The notes beneath the pieces were generated by a model, which saw only the letters and a program-made list of their open reading frames with translations, searched no databases and had not been told where the DNA came from. Both the position numbers and the translations under genes were made by a program. From Raffaelea ambrosiae (taxonomy: Eukaryota > Ascomycota > Sordariomycetes > Ophiostomatales > Ophiostomataceae), in NCBI GenBank assembly GCA_002778195.1, contig PCDI01000006.1, forward strand, positions 1,369,950 through 1,433,949: 64,000 bases of DNA, in the 5' to 3' direction. This document shows positions 54,337 through 64,000 of this stretch, piece after piece (the stretch's first letter is position 1; every line of letters starts with the position of its first letter).

Positions 54337-55870
54337 GGCGGCGAGGTGCTGCTGCTGCTGCAGGGATGTTCCTGTTGCGGGCTGGTGACGATATTTGCTG
54401 GGGGAAAATCGGTCACACGTCTTGGGACGTCTGCGAGACCTCGGCTCGTATAACAGCGGGCAGGCCAAAAGAGTCACACCCAAAGTTGATAGACGTATCG
54501 AGCGCTAGCTATCTAACACAGCTTACACCCCTTGTATGCAGAGTGGAACGGGCCGGGTTGTCTGAGTCACAGCGTTCTGACGGCGGTAGGAAAAGAAGCC
54601 CGCGAAAAATTCATGTGGCCTTCCCCTCCGATTGCGCCATCGCTAGGGGTCGGATAAGAGAGCCCGATAAGGGATGTAGAGGTACATGTGATCTGGTGTC
54701 CTTCAGCCTGCCTAGCAAGTACCGGAACATGAAGCAACCAGTATTGGCTTGTTGCGGCCTCCTCACTGCCGCGTTGGGGGCAATTGCCTTCCCTTTGAAT
54801 GTCCTGGCTGCGTACAGCTCAACTATGGAGCGAAGGAAGCTGCTTCCTTTCCCTGTAGCCTATTGTGCTGTGAGCCGGCCGCCTTGTCGCTGCTATTGAC
54901 AATGGCATCTTGGAGCAAATGCCCCACATTTCGTTAACGGCATCGCACCGCCACAATACCCCTGTTCCTATACATGGCGGTGCACAATTCGTCCCGAAAA
55001 GGAAAGGCGCTGCCAAATTGCCTGGAGCCAGAATGGATTCGTGTCTGAGGCCGCGAGAAGGCACAAAGACGCACCAAGCTTGACGACGCGAAAAAAAAAG
55101 TGGTGAGCTTCAAACTTCACTTCACCATCACCACCCACGACGAGCACAGACAGGGCGCTCACTCCAACCGCGCCGTTCTTTCCCTTCTATACCCCCGATA
55201 GATTCCCTCGTTGTTTGTGCTTTTCCCTCGGGCGCTGTTTCTTTTTTTTTTTGCGATTTCATTTGTATCTGGGCGAGTCGTCCCAGTTTGTTGCCTGCTT
55301 TTTCTCTCGTCCAACGCCCCAACAACATTTCTTTCTTTGTTCGCCCCCCCTCCCCTGTCATCCATCTCCGGCCATCACTCCTTTGACCGACTTCTTCCGA
55401 CTTCTTTTCCACACGTTTCATCGCCCGCCACGAGACAGCGAACCTTTTTCGTTCTTCGATTTTTCGTTCTTCGATCGTTCTTTCGTACGAAGCCCACAAC
55501 CGACAGACGAGACAGAGCCCCCTCCGCGAGAGCAAACAAACGAGAGCCTGCCTGTGCAAACACAAGACGACAATACCGCCCCTCCCTTTCTTTTCAACGG
55601 ACCGTCGTTTGCATTCTTGACAACAGACGCTTTCATCCACCGCCATCAGAGACCAAACTTGCCTTCCCAAGGTCGAAATCTACTAGACGCCGTGCGTAAC
55701 TTTCTTTCCAACGAACCACATTCCACACGAGAACCCACACACACACACATACAAACCTCGCCTTCCGACGGCATTCCCTTCCTTTTTTTCCGTTGTGATC
55801 TGCTTCGAGCTCTTCCTTCCTCATGCATTACGAAAACTAAATCTTAATATCTATTCTTTCAAGGAGCGCC
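54337..55870. promoter_or_regulatory. divergent upstream region MET2 / THO2
   Basis: 1.5 kb between divergent start codons. The THO2 side has a long pyrimidine-rich leader (55200-55640) and a CA repeat (55736-55751). No gene was recognised; open frames on either strand are Ser/Phe- or Arg/Lys-rich repeats. Confidence 0.6.
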
Positions 55871-58800
55871 ATGCCTCCGAAGCGGAAGAGAGGCGGCGGC
55901 GACCAGGGGCCAACCCGGCCATCGCCCCACCATCCGGAGCAGACGACCCTCGGCCAGCACGACCGGGGCCAGCAGGACAGTGCCCGCGGCGGTCTTCGTG
56001 GAGGACGGCCGGCAACAAGACGGAGCAGCTCCCACTCCCAGGAGAATGGCACGGCCGCACCGGCGTCTGCCGCTGGCGAAGCATCGGCGGCTCCCGCTCC
56101 GCATGCACCAGCACCAGCAGCCACTATCCCGGAAGAAACTCCGACTGCCACAAACTCGCTCGGCTACGCGTACACAATCTTGACCGACGACCGGATCGAG
56201 AACTGGACGACGAACGGCCAGCAGGAAGTCATCGACATCGGGACCCAGGCACGCGCCGACGAGGACGATGTGGAGCTGTCTTGCCTGTTCCAGGAGCTGC
56301 TGTACTCGGCTCTGTCGATGCGGTTGAAGGCCGCCACAGCCGGCAGCATCGTCAAGGAAATTGTGCAGGACGCGGCGGGGGAGGAGACAAAGGCGGCCGC
56401 CGCCGAGGGCGGCGCAGACGAGACGAGCGGGAAGAGCAAGATCACGGCCTTGGCATTGACGCGCGAGTTCGATCCACGCGTCATCTTCCTGGACACGGTG
56501 TCGGTCTTTCTGGAAGTGGAAGACGGCATCGGCGCCCACTCCGAGCCGCTGCACGACTTCATGGTCCACACGGGCGTGTCGGCGGCTCTGATGCGGCAAG
56601 TGCTGGACCACGAGTTTTTGATGTCGCTGGGCCTGCTGCGTGGGACGTACCAGCGCATGGCCATCCGCTTCTCGACGAACCTGCTCTACCGCCAGCAGAG
56701 CTACAACCTGCTGCGCGAGGAGACGGAGGGCTTCTCCAAGCTGGTGACGGAGCTGTACTCGAGCAGCTCGGTCTCGACGCAAGACCCGGCCTTTGACGCG
56801 GCGCGCGCCACGTTTGAAAAGGTCAAGGGCCTGATCGGCACGTTTGATCTGGACGTCGGGCGCGTCCTCGACACGACGCTCGACGTGTTTGCCGCGACGA
56901 TCATCAAGCAGTTCAAGTTCTTTGTCAAGTTCCTGCGCATCAGCTCCTGGTGGCCGCGCGACAACGCCAAGCACCCGCGGAGCTCGTTCTTTGGCGGCCT
57001 GCCGCGGTGGGCGCAGCCCGAGGTCGCCGACGCAGGCCTCACGGAGCAGGAGGAAGAGGCGCTCGTGTCGGAGGAGCGGACGAAGCGGGACGCCGCGTTC
57101 TGGGAGCGCGCGCGGCAGATGCAGCTGCTGGCGTTCTTCCAGCTCGGCGCGCGCGAAATTGCAGGGCCACAGGCGCTGAAGCTGGCCAACGGCAACAGCG
57201 ACGGCGACATCGACGTGGACGGCCTCGCCGGCTCGGGCTTCTCCGAGACGGAGCTGTCCTGGATCAAGGCCACCAAGACGCTGCCGCCGCAGGGCAACCG
57301 CGTGGCGGCGCAGGTGCTCGGGTTCAAGCTGCGGTTCTATAGCTCGGAAGCACGTGACCCGGACGACATCTTCCCGGCCAATCTGCTGTACCTGGCGGCC
57401 ATCCTGATCAAGATCGGCTTCATCTCGTTCTGCGACCTGTATCCGCACCTGTGGCCGCCCGACGACAAGATGGACGCCGTGCGGGAGAAGAGAGAGGCGG
57501 AGCTGCGGGAGATGGAGGAGAAGAACCGGCCCGGCATGGCGTCGAATGCGCTGACCATGGCCGGCGCGCTGCCCGAAGAGAACGCGCCGCCCGGCGGCCT
57601 GGCGGCAGGCATCCCGGGCCGCCGCGACGCACCGCCCGCTGGCATCCCGCCCAAGCCCGGCACCGCCGCTGCCGCCGCCGCCGCCGCCGCCGCTGCCGTA
57701 AACAGCATCAACAACAACAACACAGCGGCGTCACAGCCCGGAGCAGCATCTGGTGCGGGTGGTGGCGCTGCGACTGCACCCGACGCGCCCAAGCTCCCCG
57801 AGCCGGCAGACATGAAGATCCAGATCCTGGAGCACCTGCTGCTGATTGGCGCCCTCCCCGAGGCTCTGTTCGTGCTGGGCCGCTACCCGTGGATCATGGA
57901 GCTGTACGCGGACACGCTGCTGCCGCTGGTCCACCGCATCCTGCTGCAGTCGCTGCACAAGATGGCGGCGGCGGCACGGGCGGTGCCGGTGGTCGAGGGG
58001 GAGGCCACGGCGGCGGCGGCGGACGAGCTGTTCTGCCCGGCCAAGAAGATTGCGGAGGCGGACCAGAGCGGGATGCCCAAGGGCAGCGTGAAGCGCGGCG
58101 AGCTGTTCATCCGGCGGCCGTTCCGGTGGCCGTGGGCGGACCGGGCGGACGTGGCGGACGGCAACGCGTACCGGTTCTACTTTGACGAGTGGGACGACAA
58201 CGTGCCGGTGTGCCAGACGGTGGACGACGTGTTCACGCTGTGCCACACGCTGCTGGGGGTGTCGGGCCTGCACATTGGGCAGGACGCGGAGCTGCTGGCG
58301 GCGCTGGCGGCGATCGGGGTCAAGAGCCTGCACGACGAGCCGACGGCGGACAACCGGCAGCGGTGGCACGGCCTGCTGACGCGGCTGCTGATCCCGGCGC
58401 TGAGCCTGACGCCGGGCAACGCGGCGTGCGTGGACGCGGTGTGGCAGCTGGTGCGGACGTTCCCGCTGCGGGTGCGGTTTGAGATGTACACGGAGTGGTA
58501 CACGGGGCCGACGTCGCGGCTGCCGGCGATGCGCAAGGCGTTTGAGCGGGCGCGGCGGGAGACGATGGGGACGATGCGGCGGATCGCCAAGGACAACAAG
58601 GCGGTGATGGGGCGGCAGCTGGCCAAGACGGCGCTGTCGTCGCCGGGGGTGGTGTTCCGGGTGGCGCTGGGCCAGCTGGAGGCGTACGACAACATCATCG
58701 ACGTGTTCGTGTCGTGCGCGCAGTACTTCACGGCGCTGGGGTACGACGTGCTGGTGTGGTCGCTGATGACGTCGCTGGGCGGGCAGCAGCGCAGCCGCAC

Positions 58801-61800
58801 GCAGGCGAGCTCGGTGCTGCTGACGAGCAAGTGGCTGCAGGCGCTGTCGCGGTTTGCCGGGCAGGTGTTCTCGTCGTACGCCAACATGGACGCGGCGCCG
58901 GTGGTGCAGTACGTCAACGCGCAGCTGCTGCGCGGCAACTCGACGGACCTGGTGATCCTCAAGGAGCTGATCCTGTGCATGGGCGGGCTGGTGGCGACGG
59001 CCGACTTTACCGACGCGCAGATCCAGGCCATGACGGGCGGGGCGGCCCTGCGGCGGCTGACGCTGATCAAGAGCCTGCAGGACCGGCGGTTCACGGCGGC
59101 GGCGCGGGTCAGCGCGGCGCGGCTCAAGCAGGCGCTGGTGGACACGCGCCTGGCGGGGCCGCTGCTGATCAACCTGGCGCAGTACCGGCAGTCGGTCATC
59201 TACCGGGCCGAGGAGGCGGGCGCGGCGCACATCAAGTACCTGGCGGCGCTGGTCGACGACACGCACCAGGTGCTGGTGCAGTACCTGGACCTGCTGCGCA
59301 GCAACACAACGCCGGACGAGTTTGACCGGCTGGTGCCGGACATCCCGGCGCTGATGCGGGACTTTGGGCTGGAGACGGGACTGGCCTTTATGATTGGCCG
59401 GGCGGGGCTGGACTTTCACCAGGCCATGCTGACCGTCGAGGCGGCGCCGGCGGTGGGCGCCGTGACCAATGGCGAGAATGGGGACGTGGCCATGAAGGAT
59501 GGGGACGGAGACAAGGGACCGGACGGCGACAAGGAGGACCAGGAGGGCAAGGATGGAGACAAGGAGGACGATGCAGCCGACACATCCACCATGGACGTCG
59601 ACGACGACAAGACTGTGGAGAAGGTGGACAAAGCGGACAAAGCGGACAAAATCGAACCACAACAACTCTCCCTGGGCACCCTGCAGCCGCTGGCCGACAC
59701 GATTGGCGGGCTGCTCCCGGTGCGCGTGCGGCAGCATGTCAGCCCCGGCCTGTACGTGACGTTCTGGACGCTGCAGCTGGGCGACCTGGTGGTGCCGCGG
59801 GCGCGGTACGAGGCGGAGATGGAGCGTCTGCACAAGGAGAGCGCGGCGATCAAGAGCGCGCGGCCGGCCGACCCGTCGCGGGCGGCGCTGATGCGGCGCA
59901 ACCACGAGGCGGAGACGCTGCTCAAGGAGCAGAAGACGCTGCTGGAGGAGCGGCTGGCGCTGAGCGAGCGCAACAAGGCGACGCGGGCGCGGCTGCTGGA
60001 GCGGGTGGGGGGGTGGTTTGGAGCCACCGGGGCCACCGGAGCCACCGGGGCCGCCGGGGCCGCCGGGGTCATCGCCGACATCCTCCTCGAACAGTGCCTG
60101 ATCCCGCGTCTGCTCCTCTCGGCGGCCGACACGGAATACTGCTTCAGCTTTGTCAAGTTCTTGCACGAGAGCCGGACGCCGCGGTTCCAGCTGTCGGCGC
60201 TGTACGACCGGCTGTTCAGCGCGAACCGGCTGCGGGACCTCATCTTCACGTGCACGGTGCGCGAGGCGGAGCACCTGGGCCGGTTCCTGAAGCTGGTGCT
60301 GGGCGACCTGGCGCGGTGGCACGGCGACAAGAAGGTGTACGAGCGGGAGGGGCTGGGGGTGGTGGGCAAGGGCGGCCAGCGGACGTATCTGGGGTTTGCC
60401 AAGGCGGAGAAGCCAGACGAGGCGGACACGACGGAAAAGACAGACGAGGCCGGCAACAAAACAAGCGAGGCCGGCAAGGCCGACCAATCCGACAAATCCG
60501 ACAAGGCAGACAAGACAGACAAGAGTGCCCCCTTTATCGAGCACGCCGAGTTCCGCGACCTGCTCTATGTTTGGCATAAGAACCTCAACATGGCGCTCAA
60601 GGACTGCCTGGAGAACCTGGAGTGGATGCACATCCGCAACGCCATCAGCGTGCTCAAGTCGGTCATGGACGCCTTCCCGGCCGTCGACTTTATGGGCCGC
60701 CAGTTTGCCACGCAGCTCAGCCGCATCGCGGCGCGCGAGGCGGCGACCAAGGCGACGGCCTCGTCGTCCGAGAACGAGGCGGAGTCGGCCGCGCACCGCG
60801 TGGACCTGTCGGTGACGGCGCAGTCGGTGTATTCGGAGCTGATGCGGCGCAAGTCGAAATGGGTCATGGTGCAGGCGTTTCGGTCGAATTCGGTGAGCAA
60901 CCCCGGAGCCCTTTCTTTTTTCTTTCTATCTTTTCTCTTCTGTCCTTTCTTTCTTTCCTTTCTCTTCTATCCTGTATCCATCACTAACTACCCAGTCTTC
61001 CAAAATATCGGCCGACGAGGCCAAGGCCGCTGCGGAAGCCGAGGCGGCGGCGTCGTCGTCATTGCGTCCCGACGCGCCTGAGTTTAAGCCACATCGAGCG
61101 AGGTAAGGAGACCCAAAGAAGCCGACCACCCCCCGGTGGACGACCGTTCGTTCCTCTAACGTTCCAGACACGACGCCATGGAGGTCGAGGACGGCGAGCT
61201 TAAGGACGCCAGCCAGTCCGGCAAGGACGTGCCGACCATCAAGGTGCAGCAGCCCGGCACCGGGCCGGCATCCACAGCAGCACTCGACAAAGGCCGCGGA
61301 CCCCAGACGCCGGGTCGACCGGACAGCAACAGCAACAACAGCAGCAACAACACCAACAGCACACACCTCCCACCCAAGCAGCCTTCGACGCTGACATCCC
61401 TGCCGCATTCCCACAGCCTGCCCAACCGACCCGACGTGCCTATGCCAGGCGGACGCTATGCTGGTGTCGGCGGCGCCGGCGGTCCCGGGGGAATGGCGTC
61501 CAGTACGCGAGACCCGCGAGACCCTCGTGATCCTCGGGACCCTCGTGACGCGCGGGATGGGCGCGACCACCACCACCGGGATGCCCGCGATCTGCGCACG
61601 CCCGACAACACAGGGCGTCTGGACCGGCCTCTGCGCGACTTTTCGGGTCCGGCCGGATCCGGCGGCCAAGGCAGCGGCGCTAGAGGCGACCGCAGCCATG
61701 CCCGCGAGTCCCGGTCGTCGTCGGACGGCACGCCGACACGATTTGGCAACAACAACAACAGCAACAATGACCGGGCCGCTCCTCTTGGCCCTGCCAGCAC

Positions 61801-64000
61801 GACAACGACAACGGCTACCGGAGGCGGCGGCCGACTGCAGCCGAGCCATGCCAGCGCAGCCAACAGCCCAAGCCACACAGCAGCAGGCGGAGCACAGCGA
61901 AACGCTCCCGTTCGGCCATCGCCTCGACAGTCGCCCCAGCCAGCCGCCCCAGCCGTAGCCGCAGGCTCGGGCTCGGGCTCTTCTTCGTCGACTATGGCCT
62001 CTACAGCACCCTTCGCCGCACCTTCGCAGCCAGCCGCAGCCGCGGCTGCTGCGGCTGCTGCGGCTGCTGCGGCGGGATCCTCCTCCTCCTCCTCCTCCAC
62101 CTCTGCGAAGCCCAAGACGGGGACGGGTGCGCCCGATGTGGTGATCAACCCAGAACGGGCCCGTCGCATTGCCAACGACCGTGGCGGCCCCAAGAGCGGC
62201 CATGCGGCAGCCTCGGGACGGTCGTCACCCGACATCCGTGGCGGCCGTGGTGGGAGTGACTCTAGAGCAGCAGCACCAGCACCAGCAGCAGCACAGTCAG
62301 GTGGTGGTGGTGACCGCAGCAGCGGTCGGGACCGAGACCGCGATGGCCGCGACAGTCGCGATGGCCGCGAAAGTCGTGATAGTCGTGATAGCCGCGACGG
62401 ACGCGAGAGCCGTGGCAGCGACCGTGACCGTGACCGTGACCGTGACCGGGACCGTGACCGGGACAGCTGGGACGACCGTCCCGGACGCAGCGCCTCCAGC
62501 AGCCGTCTGCCGCCGACGGCACCGCGCGATCGCAGCGAGCGGGATGCCGACCGAGCCGCAGCCGCAGCCGGAGGCGAGCGCGGTGACCGCGGTGATCGCA
62601 GCGACCGGACGGACCGCGGTGACCGGGCCGACACTAGAGGTGGCGGCCGAGACCGCGATCGGGGCGACCGCGGTGACCGCGGTGACCGCATCGATCGCCG
62701 CCAGCAACAGCAAGACCTCAGCTACGGCCGCCTGAATGCGATCCCGTCGGTGGCCGACGGCCTGCCGTCGGGCCCGCGCGGCAACCGCGGAGGCGGCGGA
62801 CGCGACGCCGGCAGCCGACTGAGCTCGTCGTCGTTCAACTCGCCCTTCAACAACCATGACGCCCATGGTCCGCCCTCGCCTGTGCCGCCCCTCGGACCCT
62901 CGCGCGGCAACAACAACAACAACAATAACAACAACGGCAACGGCAATGGCAACAGCAACCGTCGTGGCGGCGGCGGCGGCGGCGGCGGCCCCTCCATGGC
63001 ACCCTCACCGTCCACATCGGTCAATGCAACGCCAGTGGGCGGCCTCCACGCCGACCGCATGCGGCAGTTCAACAGCAACAACAGCAACAACAATAATAAC
63101 AACAACAGTAGCAATGCGAACAACCCGTCACGCGGCACACCGCCTCCGCCACCGCCCCCGCCTCCTCCTTCTCATCACCACCATCCTCCATCGGGCCCCA
63201 GCAACCAGCGCGGAGGACAGGGTCCCTCGTCCGGCCCGGTTCCGTCCGGCCCGTCGCAGCGTGGTGGCGGTGGTCCCAGCAACAACAATAACAACATCAA
63301 TTCTGGCGACCGTGACCGCGACCGCGATCGTGATCGTGATCGTGACCGTGACCGTGATCGTGACCGCGACCGCGACCGCAGACAGAGCGGCCGCGGCGGA
63401 GGTGGTTCGGGTGGTGGAAGTTCGCAGCCTGGAGGAGGCCACGGTGACCGGGAACGTCTCATGCGGGGCATCCAAGACACCATTACCAGTGGCGGCGGCG
63501 GCAACAACAGCGGCCGTCGTGGCGGTGGTGGTGGCGGCGGCAGCAGCAGCAGCCACCGCGGACACCTGGCCGGCTCCGATGCACAGGTCCTCACCGGCGG
63601 CGGCTCGCCCATGACGACGCCCGTGCACGAGCGCGGCGATCCGATGATGATGCGTGGTGATCTTTTGAACGGCGGCAGCGGCGGCGGCGGCGGCCGACGT
63701 GATTACCGCGACCGTGGCGGTGGGGATCGCCGATCGGACCGTGGCGACCGAGGCGACCGTGGCAGCGACCGTGGCAGCGACCGGCGCCAGAGCGGTGTCC
63801 GCGGCAGCCATGACGACAGCGGAAAGCCCTCTGGCTCGCATCGGGACTACCGCAGCAGCAGCAGCGCCGGCGGCGGCAATCCATTGTTGTCATCGTCGTC
63901 CTCCTCCTTCCAGGCGGGGCCGTCGTCGGCGGCGGCGGCACCACCGCCTCCACCGCCCCCCCCTCCGCCGGGTCTTCCTCCGGCCGGTGGGTCATTGCTG
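55871..64000 (+). CDS. tho2: THO complex subunit 2 (5' part; runs off the window)
   Basis: Exons 55871-60892, 60996-61102 and 61168 to beyond 64000; at least 2654 codons. Intron 1 (103 nt) is GTGAGC...CTAACTACCCAG and intron 2 (65 nt) is GTAAGG...CTAACGTTCCAG; frame is kept. After a basic, low-complexity N-terminus comes the long helical Tho2 body. Recognisable blocks: YCFSFVKFLHESRTPRF, YDRLFSANRLRDLIFTCTVRE, EAEHLGRFLKLVLGDLARWH and YVWHKNLNMALKDCLENLEW. Tho2 is the scaffold of the nuclear THO/TREX complex, which couples transcription to mRNA export and limits R-loops. An acidic DK-rich insert lies near residues 1225-1265. From about residue 1710 the protein is one long disordered tail: RDPRDPRD, RDRDRD, GDRGDR, Asn, Ala, Gly and Pro runs. 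No stop appears before the window end. Confidence 0.9.
61500..64000 (+). repeat. RD/GDR-, Asn-, Gly- and Pro-coding low-complexity DNA of the THO2 tail
   Basis: Repeated CGTGAC/CGCGAC/CGATCG hexamer-like units (62330-62470, 62580-62700, 63306-63390) encode alternating Arg-Asp. AAC/AAT runs (62909-62960, 63068-63125) and GGC and CCG/CCC runs encode Asn, Gly and Pro stretches. Confidence 0.8.

Overview
The window is draft nuclear sequence from a filamentous ascomycete (Pezizomycotina, most likely a Sordariomycete). Three things support this. Genes carry short introns with GTAAGT-like donors and CTAAC/CTGAC branch points. The genes are typical single-copy fungal loci: split fatty acid synthase subunits, Ppg1, Ctf18, Tho2, a Bqt4-like protein and Met2. 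GC-rich coding blocks alternate with simple-repeat-rich, AT-richer intergenic DNA. I cannot name the genus. A run of N from 30296 to 30450 marks an assembly gap.

Layout: 1-3081 holds no recognisable gene. PPG1 (protein phosphatase, +) and a Bqt4-like KilA-N protein (-) converge at 4-5 kb. RDI1 (Rho GDI, +, 8.7-10.3 kb) converges on a large low-complexity protein with a Tc1/mariner-type helix-turn-helix region (-, 11.8-14.1 kb). That gene shares a divergent promoter with CTF18 (+, 15.5-19.1 kb). A secreted glycerophosphodiester phosphodiesterase (-, 20.8-22.1 kb) and a bZIP factor (+, 24.9-26.2 kb) follow, then guanine deaminase (-, 27.7-29.3 kb).

The centre is a divergent fatty acid synthase pair: beta subunit (-, 31.2-37.6 kb) and alpha subunit (+, 40.5-46.3 kb), separated by a 2.8 kb shared upstream region. 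All catalytic domains of the cytosolic type I FAS (AT, ER, DH, MPT on beta; ACP, KR, KS, PPT on alpha) are readable. No polyketide synthase lies next to them, so this looks like primary metabolism.

The right arm has a Pho84-type phosphate transporter (-, six coding exons), a homoserine O-acetyltransferase MET2 (-) with a long low-complexity insertion, and the 5' part of THO2 (+), which runs off the window inside a very long RD/G/N-rich tail.

I saw no mobile element with termini, CRISPR array, rRNA or convincing tRNA. The most unusual items are the transposase-like DNA-binding protein without a catalytic domain, a 442-nt open frame inside RDI1 intron 1 that is continuous with exon 2, introns whose 3' ends are pure C9-C11 tracts, and the expanded low-complexity segments in otherwise conserved enzymes. 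Exon boundaries were derived by eye from splice signals, reading-frame continuity and family knowledge; none is backed by transcript data.
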